DNA of 64,000 bases from Pseudomonas azadiae (lineage in GTDB: Bacteria > Pseudomonadota > Gammaproteobacteria > Pseudomonadales > Pseudomonadaceae), in the NCBI RefSeq assembly GCF_019145355.1, contig NZ_JAHSTY010000002.1, positions 558,001-622,000 on the forward strand, written 5' to 3'. The notes under the pieces are model-generated. The model searched no databases and was not told the origin of the DNA. It worked only from the letters and a program-made list of their open reading frames with translations. Of this stretch, positions 26,474 through 35,529 are shown piece after piece (the first letter of the stretch is position 1; every line of letters starts with the position of its first letter). A program made the position numbers and the translations under genes.

Positions 26474-28044
26474 GCGGCGAGGTCGATCACGGCCGGCGTC
26501 GGGTGCTTGCCGGGCTGGCGGTCGCTACCACCTTTTCGATCCTTAGCCCGTTTGCCCGCAGTGCCGGCGTGGATTACCCGTTCACCTTGGGTGTGGCCTC
26601 CGGTGACCCGGTGCCGGATGGCTTTGTGATCTGGACGCGCCTGGCACCGCTGTTCAATGCGGCGGATGGCCAGGGAGGCTTGAGGCATGCGGTGGCAGTG
26701 CGTTGGCGGGTTGCCGGCGACGCGGCGATGACCCGTGTCGTGCGCCAGGGCGAAGTCATGGCCAGCGAGCGGTGGGGGCATTCGGTGCATGTGGAAGTGG
26801 CGGGGCTGGAGGCGGGCAGGCCGTACTGGTATCAGTTCGAAGGGCTCGGCGCGCAAAGTCCGGTGGGGCAGTCACGCACGGCGCCCGCCTTGCATGCCAT
26901 GGCCTCGGCGCGCCTGGGGTTTGTCTCGTGTTCTCATTGGGAGCGGGGGTATTTCAGTGCCTATCGCCACTTGGCGCAGGAGCAGCCCGACCTGGTGTTC
27001 TTTCTCGGTGATTATATCTACGACAGTTCCTATGCGGCGGACTCGGGCAAGGTCATTCGCGCCCATGGCAGCGCCAATGCGGTCAGCCTGGCGGACTATC
27101 GCAACCGCTACGCCTTGTACAAAACCGATCCGGACCTGCAAGCCTTGCACGCTGCAGCACCGAGCGTGGCGACCTGGGACGATCACGAGGTACAGAACGA
27201 CTACGCCAGCCGCTGGTCGCAAGACCCAAAAATCCCGGTGGCGCAATTCCTGCGGCAGCGGGCGGCGGCCTACCAGGCGTATTACGAACATATGCCGCTG
27301 CGCGCCAGCAGCATCCCGAAAGGGCCGGACATGCGTATCCATCGGCGGCTGGACTACGGCCGATTGGCCCGTTTCCACGTACTCGACGGCCGGCAATACC
27401 GCTCCGAACAACCCTGCATCCTGGCCAATGGCAGTCATCAGGGGCATATCGCCGACAATCTGTGTCACGACTTGCGCGACCCTGGCCGCACGATGCTTGG
27501 CTGGCAGCAAGAAGCCTGGCTGGACCAGGGATTTGCCCAGTCGAAGGCACAATGGAACATCATCGCCCAGGACCTGCTGGTGGCGCCGTTGACTCAGCGC
27601 GACCTGACCAACCATAAACCGGGACGCTGGACTGACGGCTGGGATGGCTATATGGCCAACCGCTCACGAATGCTGGCCTCCCTGGAGCGCAATCGCGTCA
27701 ACAACCCGGTGTTCTGGGGCGGGGATATTCATTCGTTCTGGGTAACCGACCTGCATGTCGATGGCAACGATCCGGATTCGCGCGTGGTGGCCACCGAGTT
27801 CGTTGGGACTTCGGTCACCTCCGACGGGCCGCCGTTCGACGCGTTCAGCAAGATCCTGCCGCTTAACCCCCATGTAAAGTTTTTCGACAGCCGCCAGCGC
27901 GGGTATGTATCGGTGCGAGTGCAGGAGGACAAGATGCTCACCGACCTGCGTGTGATTACCGACCCGCGCGACCCGGCGGCCACGGTATCAACCCTCAAGT
28001 CGTTTGTCGTGGAATCGGGCCGGCCGGGGGCGATTGCGCTTTAA
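26470..28044 (+). CDS. phoD: PhoD-type alkaline phosphatase/phosphodiesterase
   Basis: A 524-residue PhoD family enzyme. The start is GTG at 26470. A twin-arginine signal (GRRRVLAGLAVATTFSIL, about 8-25) directs folded export. The N-terminal beta domain has FTLGVASGDPVPDGFVIWTRLAP, and the catalytic domain has SCSHWERGYF, FFLGDYIYD and TWDDHEVQNDYA, the calcium/iron ligands of PhoD. The late part includes VNNPVFWGGDIHSFWVTDL. Such enzymes release phosphate from mono- and diesters outside the cell. It is coupled to the upstream GNAT gene, and its stop overlaps the stop of the convergent AlaX-type gene. I see no clear Pho box. Confidence 0.95.
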   Translation: MSGEVDHGRRRVLAGLAVATTFSILSPFARSAGVDYPFTLGVASGDPVPDGFVIWTRLAPLFNAADGQGGLRHAVAVRWRVAGDAAMTRVVRQGEVMASERWGHSVHVEVAGLEAGRPYWYQFEGLGAQSPVGQSRTAPALHAMASARLGFVSCSHWERGYFSAYRHLAQEQPDLVFFLGDYIYDSSYAADSGKVIRAHGSANAVSLADYRNRYALYKTDPDLQALHAAAPSVATWDDHEVQNDYASRWSQDPKIPVAQFLRQRAAAYQAYYEHMPLRASSIPKGPDMRIHRRLDYGRLARFHVLDGRQYRSEQPCILANGSHQGHIADNLCHDLRDPGRTMLGWQQEAWLDQGFAQSKAQWNIIAQDLLVAPLTQRDLTNHKPGRWTDGWDGYMANRSRMLASLERNRVNNPVFWGGDIHSFWVTDLHVDGNDPDSRVVATEFVGTSVTSDGPPFDAFSKILPLNPHVKFFDSRQRGYVSVRVQEDKMLTDLRVITDPRDPAATVSTLKSFVVESGRPGAIAL

Positions 28045-28667
28045 CTGACGTCGTAGCGCACCGACAGCGCGCCCTTTTTCTCCGACAGGGCCAGGATGGT
28101 CACCTGGCCCAGCTCGCCCAATCTCTGCACATGGGTACCGCCGCAGGCATACGCGGGCAATGGGCCGAAGCCGACTTCACGGGTGCCGTCTTCCAGGTTC
28201 ATATGGCGCGGGTAGTCCGCAGCAATCCACTGGTTGAGCTGTTGCTGGAGCGCCTCGGCCTCCATGGCTTGCGCCGCCTCGCCACGAATAAAGGTGATCT
28301 TGCCTTCGCCTGGCCAGTGATGCGCCTTGATCGGCATCCAGCCCAGGGACTCGCCGGCGTTGCCGATCAGATGCCCGGCCGAATGCAGCCGGGTGTGCAA
28401 CGCGCGGCGCTGTTCATCGACCTGCGCGGTGACCGGGCCTGGCGCCAATGGCCGGTCGACGTAGTGCACCACTCGATCGGCTTCCTGGGCAACGCGCAGC
28501 ACCGTGCTTTCGCCGAGCCAACCGGTGTCGAAGGGTTGCCCACCGCCTTGCGGGTGGAAAATCGTCGATTGCAGGATGACCGCAAACTGCTGCTCGTGAG
28601 GGGTGCAACTCAGCACCTCAAGCTCGGCCGTCAGGTGGTCATGGGTGAAAAACAGGCGTTCGGTCAT
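28041..28667 (-). CDS. Alanyl-tRNA editing protein (AlaX-like)
   Basis: A 208-residue stand-alone editing protein that hydrolyses mischarged Ser- or Gly-tRNA-Ala. Zinc-binding motifs HSAGH (about 95-99) and CGGTH (about 175-179) are intact, and STIFHPQGGGQPFDTG is the conserved start of the editing domain. The length fits the AlaX type without the C-Ala domain. The last bases overlap those of phoD: the shared TTAA serves as stop codon on both strands. It is divergent from the LysR gene. Confidence 0.92.
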   Translation of the reverse strand: MTERLFFTHDHLTAELEVLSCTPHEQQFAVILQSTIFHPQGGGQPFDTGWLGESTVLRVAQEADRVVHYVDRPLAPGPVTAQVDEQRRALHTRLHSAGHLIGNAGESLGWMPIKAHHWPGEGKITFIRGEAAQAMEAEALQQQLNQWIAADYPRHMNLEDGTREVGFGPLPAYACGGTHVQRLGELGQVTILALSEKKGALSVRYDVS

Positions 28668-28756
28668 TATCTACATCCGCATCAGGGTTCTGCGGGCAGT
28701 ATAAGTTGTGCGTGTATCGGCGATAATCCGCCCATCTATCAATGGACCTGTGCACC

Positions 28757-29689
28757 ATGAGCATCAATCTACCGTTACCACTGCTGGGCGAAATGGCGAT
28801 TTTCGTCAAGGTGGTGGAAGCCGGCAGTTTCTCCGAAGCCGCCCGGCAGATGGGCGCTTCGCCTTCCTCGGTGAGCCGCAGCATCTCGCGCCTGGAAAAA
28901 GCCCTGGCGACGCGTTTGCTGCAGCGCACGACGCGCAAGTTGCGCTTGAGCGAGGGCGGTGAAGAGGTGTTCACGCGTTGCCGGGAAATGCTCAACGCGG
29001 CGCGCTCGGTGATGGAGATCAGCGGCCAGTTCACCCATGAAGCCGAAGGGCTGGTGCGGGTCAGCGTGCCCAAGGCAGTGGGGCGGTTCGTGGTGCACCC
29101 GCATATGCCGGAGTTCCTGCGGCGCTTTCCCAAGGTGGATGTGCAGTTGATCCTTGAGGATCGGCAAGTGGACCTGATCGATGACAACGTCGACCTGAGT
29201 ATCCGCATCACCGACAGCCCGCCGCCGGGGTTGGTCGGCCGGCAGTTGTTGCCCATCGAGCATCTGCTGTGTGCAACGCCGGAATATCTGGCCGAGCATG
29301 GTACGCCGGACCATCCCCATGACCTGCTGGAGCACAGTTGCATCTACCTGGGGGAAACACCCGGCGACTCGCGCTGGAAATTCCGTCAGGCCGGCAAGTC
29401 GGTGACAGTGGCTGTGCGCGGGCGGTATGCGGCGAACCACACCGGGGTGCGGCTGGATGCGGTGTTGCGGCATGTGGGCATTGGCAGCTTGCCGTATTTC
29501 ACGGCGCGTCATGCGTTGGAGGCGGGGCGGTTGGTGCAAGTGCTACCGGCGTGGGACTTTATTGCGTCCTACCATGGCGAGGCGTGGTTGCTGCATTCGC
29601 CCACGCGCTATTTGCCGCCGAAGTTGCGGGTGTTTATTGATTATCTGGTGGAGTGCATGGCGAAAGAACCGACACTGCGCCGTCGGTAG
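28757..29689 (+). CDS. LysR-family transcriptional regulator
   Basis: A 310-residue LTTR. The helix-turn-helix (about 10-65, VKVVEAGSFSEAARQMGASP and SRSISRLEKALATRLLQRTT) and a periplasmic-binding-protein-like effector domain (about 95-300) are present. The wording of the HTH resembles the AaeR/DsdC-unlike group that represses oxidoreductases. It is divergent from the AlaX gene, with a 74-base shared promoter region. The target may be the nearby AlaX gene or elsewhere. Confidence 0.92.
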   Translation: MSINLPLPLLGEMAIFVKVVEAGSFSEAARQMGASPSSVSRSISRLEKALATRLLQRTTRKLRLSEGGEEVFTRCREMLNAARSVMEISGQFTHEAEGLVRVSVPKAVGRFVVHPHMPEFLRRFPKVDVQLILEDRQVDLIDDNVDLSIRITDSPPPGLVGRQLLPIEHLLCATPEYLAEHGTPDHPHDLLEHSCIYLGETPGDSRWKFRQAGKSVTVAVRGRYAANHTGVRLDAVLRHVGIGSLPYFTARHALEAGRLVQVLPAWDFIASYHGEAWLLHSPTRYLPPKLRVFIDYLVECMAKEPTLRRR

Positions 29690-29690
29690 G

Positions 29691-29712
29691 TGTGGGGGAG
29701 CCAGCTCCCACA
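29691..29712. repeat. Short GGGAGC palindrome
   Basis: TGTGGGGGAGCCAGCTCCCACA, a collapsed REP with almost no spacer, between the LysR stop and the next gene's stop. Confidence 0.75.
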
Positions 29713-29716
29713 GGTA

Positions 29717-30124
29717 TCAGTGCTTGCTCTGGTCTTGCGGCATGGCCAGCAGCTGCTTTTCCTGGTTCCAGTCGAACGGTTCGTCGTTCTGTTCGGCTTC
29801 GAAGCGGCGCTCTTCCAGGGCCTGGTACAGGTCCAGTTCTTCATCGGGCATGAAGTGCAGGCAATCGCCGCCAAAGAACCACAGCAGGTCGCGCGGCACC
29901 AGGTGGGCAATTTGCGGGTAGCGCAGGATGACCTGGCTCATGATGTCCTGGCCCAGGTATTGGCTTTCGATCGGATCGATCGGCAGCAGGGCGCGCAATT
30001 CGTCGAAGCGCTCCAGGAACAGGGTGTGGCTTTCCTCGGGCACCTGTTCGGCTTCGCCGACGGCAACCAGGATGCTGCGCAAGTGGTCGAGCAAGACGAG
30101 ATGATCGGCAACGACGTTGGACAC
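29717..30124 (-). CDS. PA2817-family protein
   Basis: A 135-residue cytoplasmic protein rich in acidic residues, without membrane segments. Sequence features include VVADHLVLLDHLRSILVAVG, ESQYLGQDIMSQVILRYPQ and DLLWFFGGDCLHFMPDEE. From memory it matches the small PA2817 family that sits beside fadE in Pseudomonas; function unknown. Here it is also directly downstream of fadE on the same strand, but a strong bidirectional terminator separates them. Confidence 0.8.
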   Translation of the reverse strand: MSNVVADHLVLLDHLRSILVAVGEAEQVPEESHTLFLERFDELRALLPIDPIESQYLGQDIMSQVILRYPQIAHLVPRDLLWFFGGDCLHFMPDEELDLYQALEERRFEAEQNDEPFDWNQEKQLLAMPQDQSKH

Positions 30125-30143
30125 GAGATAAGTCCTCTAAAGC

Positions 30144-30185
30144 AAAAACGGGCGCGAGAGTATATAGCTCTCGCGCCCGTTTTTA
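30144..30185. terminator. Bidirectional Rho-independent terminator
   Basis: A 17 bp stem (30144-30160 with 30169-30185) flanked by A and T runs on both sides, between fadE and the PA2817-family gene. Confidence 0.9.
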
Positions 30186-30199
30186 TATGACCGCTCGAC

Positions 30200-32653
30200 T
30201 CAGCGGATTTTACCCTCAGCCTGGGTCAGCTCTTCCTTGCTGAAATCGTCCACATCAATAACCTTGCGGCGTGCGGCTTCGGCATCACGCAGGGTTTGCG
30301 CCTCGGCCGGTTGCAGTACCCCGGCGTGCAGCGCGGCATCGATGGCGTGCTCCCCGGCAGTCGGTTTGACTTGGCCGCTTTTGAGTGCGGCGTGCAGTTT
30401 CTTCTGCAGCGGATGGCTGGCGCCGAGCAGGTCGTAGGCTTGTTGCAGGGCGCCAACCGGATCTTGCGCCGATTGCGGGCGGTAGCAGCCGGCCAGCAAC
30501 TCTTCCAGGGTCGGGTCGCCTTTGGCGCGGCCGATCACTGCGGCCACTTCGGCATCCAGCGCATCGGACGGCCCGGTGTGGCGACGGCCGAACGGGAACA
30601 CGATGACCCGCAAGAGGCAGCCCAGGACTTTATTCGGGAAGTTGCTCAGCAATTCATCCAGCGCACGTTCCGATTGACCGAGGCTTTCTTCCATCGCCCA
30701 GGCAAACAGTGGCTCCAGGTGATCCGGCGAATCGAGGTCGTGATACCGCTTGAGTGCCGCCGACGCCAGGTACATATGGCTCAGTACATCGCCCAGGCGT
30801 GCCGACAGGCGTTCGCGGCGCTTCAGCTCGCCACCCAGCAGCATCATGCTCAGGTCGGCCAGCAGTGCAAAGGCGGCAGCCTGGCGGTTGAGTGCGCGGA
30901 AGTAGGCCTGGCTCAAGCGGTTGCCCGGGGCTTTCTCGAAGCGACCCACGCCAAGGTTCAGCACCAGGGTGCTGGCGGCGTTGCTTACGGCGAAACCGAT
31001 ATGCTGCATCAACAGGCCATCGAATTCCTTCAGCGCCTGGTCATGGTCTTCGCGGCCGGCCAGGGCCATTTCCTTGAGTACGAACGGATGGCAGCGAATG
31101 GCGCCCTGGCCGAAGATCATCAGGTTGCGCGACAGGATGTTCGCGCCTTCCACCGTGATGAAAATTGGCGCGCCTTGCCAGCTGCGGCCCAGGTAGTTGT
31201 TCGGGCCCATGATGATGCCCTTGCCACCGTGCACGTCCATGGCGTGGCTGATGCACTCGCGGCCACGCTCGGTGAGGTGGTACTTGAGGATCGCCGACAG
31301 CACCGAAGGTTTTTCCCCCAGGTCCACGGCATTGGCGGTGAGCATGCGCGCGCTGTCCATCAGCCAGGCGTTGCCGCCGATGCGGGCCAGGGCTTCCTGG
31401 ATACCTTCAAAGGCGGACAGTGGCACGTTGAACTGTTCGCGCACCTGGGCGTATTGGCCGGTGACCAGGCTGGTGAACTTGGCTGCGCCAGTGCCCACGG
31501 CGGGCAGGGAAATCGAACGGCCCACCGACAGGCAGTTCATCAACATCATCCAGCCTTTGCCGAGCATCTCCTGGCCGCCGATCAGGTATTGCAGGGGAAT
31601 GAACACATCCTTGCCGCAATTGGGACCGTTCATGAAAGCGGCGCCGAGAGGCAGGTGGCGGCGGCCGATTTCCACGCCGGGGGTGTCGGTCGGGATCAGC
31701 GCCAGGCTGATGCCCAGGTCTTCTTCTTCACCCAGCAGGTGGTCCGGGTCGTAGGCCTTGAACGCCAGCCCCAGCAGGGTCGCGACCGGACCGAGGGTGA
31801 TGTAGCGCTTTTCCCAGTTCAAACGCAGGCCCAGGGTTTCCTTGCCTTCCCATTCACCTTTGCAGATCACGCCGGTGTCGGGCATGGCGCCAGCGTCGGA
31901 GCCCGCCAGCGGGCCGGTCAACGCGAAGCACGGGATGTCGTCGCCGCGCGCCAGGCGTGGCAGGTAGTGGTTGCGTTGTTCGTCGGTGCCGTAGTGCAGC
32001 AGCAGTTCGGCCGGGCCGAGTGAGTTGGGCACCATCACGGTGGATGCAAGGTCACCGCTGCGGGTGGCGAGTTTCATCGCGACCTGGGAATGGGCATAGG
32101 CGGAGAAGCCCTTGCCGCCATATTCCTTGGGAATGATCAGGGCGAAGAAACCGTGGGTCTTGATGTGTTCCCAGGCGGCGGGCGGCAGATCCATGGCCTG
32201 GCCGATCTCCCAGTCGCTGACCATCGCGCAGAGTTCTTCGGTGGGGCCGTCGATAAACGCCTGTTCCTCTTCGGTCAGTTGCACCTTGGGGTAGGCCAGC
32301 AGTTTGTCCCAGTCGGGGCGACCGCTGAACAGCTCGCCGTCCCACCACACGGTGCCGGCATCGATGGCGTCGCGTTCGGTTTCGGACATCGGCGGCAGGA
32401 CTTTCTGGAACCAGCTGAACAGCGGTTTGGTGAAGTATTGTCGGCGCAGATCAGGCAGCAGCAGCGGCGCAGCCACCACCGCGATCAACACCCAGAAAAT
32501 CAACAGCAGCCAACCTGGTGCGTGGCTCCAGGCGCCCATCGCCAGCAGGTAGACGGCGACCACGCCCAGGGCGGGCAGCGGCGCGACGCGGCGGTGTGCG
32601 AGGTAGGCAATGCCGACCACCAGAACCAGTATCCACAACAACAGCATATTCAA
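30200..32653 (-). CDS. fadE: Acyl-CoA dehydrogenase FadE
   Basis: An 817-residue long-form acyl-CoA dehydrogenase, first step of fatty acid beta-oxidation. Two hydrophobic segments at the N-terminus (about 2-17 and 30-65) anchor it at the inner membrane. The flavin domain has CFALTGPLAGSDAGAMPDTG and the later VHGGKGIIMGPNNYLGR segment is the conserved signature of FadE. The C-terminal third is the FadE-specific DUF1974-type domain. The length is normal. The gene is monocistronic. Confidence 0.95.
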   Translation of the reverse strand: MNMLLLWILVLVVGIAYLAHRRVAPLPALGVVAVYLLAMGAWSHAPGWLLLIFWVLIAVVAAPLLLPDLRRQYFTKPLFSWFQKVLPPMSETERDAIDAGTVWWDGELFSGRPDWDKLLAYPKVQLTEEEQAFIDGPTEELCAMVSDWEIGQAMDLPPAAWEHIKTHGFFALIIPKEYGGKGFSAYAHSQVAMKLATRSGDLASTVMVPNSLGPAELLLHYGTDEQRNHYLPRLARGDDIPCFALTGPLAGSDAGAMPDTGVICKGEWEGKETLGLRLNWEKRYITLGPVATLLGLAFKAYDPDHLLGEEEDLGISLALIPTDTPGVEIGRRHLPLGAAFMNGPNCGKDVFIPLQYLIGGQEMLGKGWMMLMNCLSVGRSISLPAVGTGAAKFTSLVTGQYAQVREQFNVPLSAFEGIQEALARIGGNAWLMDSARMLTANAVDLGEKPSVLSAILKYHLTERGRECISHAMDVHGGKGIIMGPNNYLGRSWQGAPIFITVEGANILSRNLMIFGQGAIRCHPFVLKEMALAGREDHDQALKEFDGLLMQHIGFAVSNAASTLVLNLGVGRFEKAPGNRLSQAYFRALNRQAAAFALLADLSMMLLGGELKRRERLSARLGDVLSHMYLASAALKRYHDLDSPDHLEPLFAWAMEESLGQSERALDELLSNFPNKVLGCLLRVIVFPFGRRHTGPSDALDAEVAAVIGRAKGDPTLEELLAGCYRPQSAQDPVGALQQAYDLLGASHPLQKKLHAALKSGQVKPTAGEHAIDAALHAGVLQPAEAQTLRDAEAARRKVIDVDDFSKEELTQAEGKIR

Positions 32654-32792
32654 TCCTCCGTGAAACCAGGGGCGAAACCACCAGGGAGCTTAGTCGGCAT
32701 CCGAACAAGCAGGGTGATCAGGGTGTTACAAGTTGTACTGGGAGCACCGACATCAGCTGCCGGCAGTGGGCCGAATCGGAGTGATGTGGGCC
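32654..32792. other. Non-coding gap before a gene fossil
   Basis: The fadE promoter region lies here. No repeat or hairpin stands out. The gap continues into the transglutaminase-like fragment. Confidence 0.5.
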
Positions 32793-32945
32793 ATGGACGC
32801 GTACCTGAGTCCCAGCCGCTTCATCGATAGTGACCACCCTGTGCTGGTGGAGTTCGCCGAAAAACCCCTCGGAACCCACTGGAGTTCAAGTGACCCGCCA
32901 GTCAGTATTGATGGGGCGTTGCGAACCGATTCAAGCCACAGGTAA
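32793..32945 (+). pseudogene. Fragment of a transglutaminase-like protein
   Basis: The ORF from the ATG at 32793 begins MDAYLSPSRFIDSDHPVLVE and FAEKPLG, which matches my memory of the N-terminus of Pseudomonas transglutaminase-family proteins. After about 28 residues the similarity ends and the frame stops. No catalytic Cys-His-Asp domain is left. It is a truncated remnant ahead of the GST gene. Confidence 0.5.
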
Positions 32946-33001
32946 ACCGGCGTATGCTGCTGCGCTCATCCAGCCATGCTCATCAACATAAAGGCGCGGT
33001 C

Positions 33002-33619
33002 ATGCTGAAGATCTGGGGTCGTAAAAATTCATCAAACGTCAGGAAAGTGCTGTGGTGCGCCGAGGAACTCGGTCTGGACTATCAAGCCATTGATGCGGGC
33101 GGGGCCTTTGGTGTGGTCGACACACCGCAATACCGAGCACTGAATCCCAACGGACGGGTGCCGATGATCGAAGACGGCGACTTCGTGCTGTGGGAATCCA
33201 ACACCATCGTGCGTTATCTATGCGCCAGGCATGCGTCGGACTTTTACCCGAACGACCTGCAAGCCCGGGCCAGCGCCGAAAAATGGATGGACTGGACCAC
33301 CTCCACGCTCGCCGATCCGTTCAAGGCGGTGTTCTGGGGCATCCTGCGCACCTCGGCCGACAAACAGAACTGGGACAGTATCAACGCCGGGCGCCAAGCC
33401 TGTATCGATGCGCTCACCACGGTCGACCAGGCCCTCGCCGAACAGCCTTACCTGTCCGGCCAAGCGTTCGGCATGGGCGATATCCCGCTGGGCTGTTTTA
33501 TCTACGCCTGGTTTGAAATGCCCATCGAACGGCCTGCAATGCCGCATCTGGAGGCCTGGTACCAGCGCCTGCAACAACGTCCGGCCTACCGCACAGCCGT
33601 CATGACCGCGTTGACCTGA
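33002..33619 (+). CDS. Glutathione S-transferase family protein
   Basis: A 205-residue GST. The thioredoxin-like domain has WGRKNSSNVRKVLWCAEELG (residues 5-24), with Ser/Asn at the glutathione site, and NPNGRVPMIED and ESNTIVRYLC in the usual places. The all-helical C-terminal domain follows. The start at 33002 gives a normal N-terminus (MLKIWGRK); the frame from 32954 only adds 16 residues. The natural electrophile is unknown. It is a single gene, followed by two hairpins. Confidence 0.92.
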   Translation: MLKIWGRKNSSNVRKVLWCAEELGLDYQAIDAGGAFGVVDTPQYRALNPNGRVPMIEDGDFVLWESNTIVRYLCARHASDFYPNDLQARASAEKWMDWTTSTLADPFKAVFWGILRTSADKQNWDSINAGRQACIDALTTVDQALAEQPYLSGQAFGMGDIPLGCFIYAWFEMPIERPAMPHLEAWYQRLQQRPAYRTAVMTALT

Positions 33620-33656
33620 TACTGACTATTAATGCAGGTGACTGTACTTGTGCCGC

Positions 33657-33705
33657 GCGGGCAAGCACCATGCCCGCCATGCACCGCAGGTTGAACTACC
33701 TGCGG
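33657..33705. other. Two adjacent hairpins after the GST gene
   Basis: GCGGGCA pairs with TGCCCGC (33657-33663 with 33671-33677) and CCGCAGGT pairs with ACCTGCGG (33684-33691 with 33698-33705). Neither has a T run. They may be part of the ABC operon leader or a weak terminator. Confidence 0.5.
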
Positions 33706-33754
33706 TTCGCCCTCATCTACTCTTTCTATTCCCTTCTTTGGTGCGTAATCCGAT

Positions 33755-34687
33755 ATGAGTTCCGCTCTGTCCATCCGGCAGCTAACCAAAACCTACGGCA
33801 ACGGTTTCCAGGCCCTGAGTGGTATCGATCTGGACGTTGCCGAAGGTGATTTCTTCGCCTTGCTCGGGCCCAACGGCGCCGGCAAATCCACCACCATCGG
33901 TATCCTCTCGACCCTGGTCAACAAGACCAGCGGCACGGTGAATATCTTCGGCCATGACCTGGACAAATCCCCGGCGGCGCTCAAGCGCTCCATCGGCGTG
34001 GTGCCCCAGGAATTCAATTTCAACCAGTTTGAAAAGACCTTCGACATCGTCGTGACCCAGGCCGGCTACTACGGCATTCCGATGAAAGTCGCCAAGGAGC
34101 GCGCCGAGCAATACCTGACCCAGCTGGGCCTGTGGGACAAGCGTGATGTGCCTTCGCGTTCGTTGTCCGGTGGCATGAAGCGCCGTCTGATGATCGCCCG
34201 CGCGCTGGTACACGAGCCGCGCCTGCTGATCCTCGACGAGCCCACCGCCGGCGTGGACATCGAGCTGCGTCGCTCGATGTGGACCTTTCTCACCGAGCTG
34301 AACGAGAAGGGCATCACCATCATCCTCACCACTCACTACCTGGAAGAGGCTGAGCAGCTGTGCCGCAACATCGGCATCATCGACCACGGCACCATTGTCG
34401 AGAACACCAGCATGCGTAACCTGCTGGGCCAGTTGCATGTGGAAACCTTCTTGCTCGACCTGAAAAACAACCTGTCGGTACCGCCGCAGTTGCTCGGCTA
34501 CCCGAGCCGCCTGGTCGACAGCCACACCCTGGAAGTGCAGGTGGACAAAGCCATGGGCATCACCGCGCTGTTCACGCAGTTGGCGGCCCAGAGCATCGAA
34601 GTGTTGAGCCTGCGTAATAAAACCAATCGCCTTGAGGAGTTGTTCGTGTCCCTGGTGGAGAAAAATCTGGCGAAGGTGGCGGTATGA
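33755..34687 (+). CDS. ABC-2 exporter, ATP-binding protein (YadG-like)
   Basis: A 310-residue ATPase. The Walker A GPNGAGKST (about 40-48), signature LSGGMKRR (about 138), Walker B LLILDEPTAGVD (about 158) and switch His in TTHY are intact. The C-terminal 80 residues form a non-catalytic tail. The gene overlaps the permease gene by four bases (ATGA), so one operon encodes a complete exporter. YadGH-like systems may move drugs or polysaccharides; the substrate is not known. Confidence 0.93.
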   Translation: MSSALSIRQLTKTYGNGFQALSGIDLDVAEGDFFALLGPNGAGKSTTIGILSTLVNKTSGTVNIFGHDLDKSPAALKRSIGVVPQEFNFNQFEKTFDIVVTQAGYYGIPMKVAKERAEQYLTQLGLWDKRDVPSRSLSGGMKRRLMIARALVHEPRLLILDEPTAGVDIELRRSMWTFLTELNEKGITIILTTHYLEEAEQLCRNIGIIDHGTIVENTSMRNLLGQLHVETFLLDLKNNLSVPPQLLGYPSRLVDSHTLEVQVDKAMGITALFTQLAAQSIEVLSLRNKTNRLEELFVSLVEKNLAKVAV

Positions 34688-35463
34688 GTTCCGAACTGCA
34701 ACCCAACCTCGTCGCGCTGCAAACCATCGTCTATCGCGAAGTGAAGCGCTTTACCCGGATCTGGCCGCAGACCCTGCTGCCGCCGGCGATCACCATGGTT
34801 TTGTACTTTGTGATTTTCGGTAACCTGATCGGTCGGCAGATCGGCGACATGGGGGGCTTCACCTACATGGAGTACATCGTGCCGGGCCTGATCATGATGT
34901 CGGTGATCACCAACTCCTACGGCAACGTGGTCTCCAGTTTCTTCGGCAGCAAGTTCCAGCGCTCCATCGAAGAACTGATGGTGTCGCCGGTGTCGCCGCA
35001 CACCATCCTGATCGGCTATACCTTGGGTGGCGTACTGCGCGGCCTGATGGTCGGCGTGATCGTGACCCTGCTGTCGCTGTTCTTCACCCACCTGCAGGTG
35101 CATCACCTCGGGGTCACCATCCTGGTGGTGGTACTCACGGCAACGATCTTCTCGTTGCTGGGCTTTATCAACGCGGTGTTCGCGCGCAACTTCGATGACA
35201 TCTCGATCATCCCGACCTTCGTGCTGACGCCGCTGACCTACCTGGGCGGGGTGTTCTATTCCATCACCTTGCTGCCGCCGTTCTGGCAGACCGTGTCGCT
35301 GGCCAACCCGGTGCTGCACATGGTCAACGCCTTCCGCTACGGCATCCTGGGGGTGTCGGATATCAAGATCAGCGTGGCGATCACCTTCATGCTGGTGGCG
35401 ACGGTGGTGTTGTATATCGGTTGCACGAAGTTGCTGGTGAGCGGGCGAGGGATGCGTACCTGA
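34684..35463 (+). CDS. ABC-2 exporter, permease (YadH-like)
   Basis: A 259-residue ABC-2 type membrane subunit with six helices (about 29-50, 60-82, 108-130, 140-165, 175-195 and 228-250). The motif LTPLTYLGGVFYSITLLPP, typical of this permease group, is near residue 182. It is coupled to the ATPase gene by an ATGA overlap. A strong terminator follows after 16 bases. Confidence 0.92.
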   Translation: MSSELQPNLVALQTIVYREVKRFTRIWPQTLLPPAITMVLYFVIFGNLIGRQIGDMGGFTYMEYIVPGLIMMSVITNSYGNVVSSFFGSKFQRSIEELMVSPVSPHTILIGYTLGGVLRGLMVGVIVTLLSLFFTHLQVHHLGVTILVVVLTATIFSLLGFINAVFARNFDDISIIPTFVLTPLTYLGGVFYSITLLPPFWQTVSLANPVLHMVNAFRYGILGVSDIKISVAITFMLVATVVLYIGCTKLLVSGRGMRT

Positions 35464-35479
35464 CCGCTGACACGCCCTG

Positions 35480-35508
35480 AAAAATGGCCTCCCAGTGAGG
35501 CCATTTTT
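35480..35508 (+). terminator. Rho-independent terminator
   Basis: A 12 bp stem (35480-35491 with 35497-35508) with eight Ts ends the ABC exporter operon. Confidence 0.9.
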
Positions 35509-35529
35509 TTTGGATATACACAGAACAAA

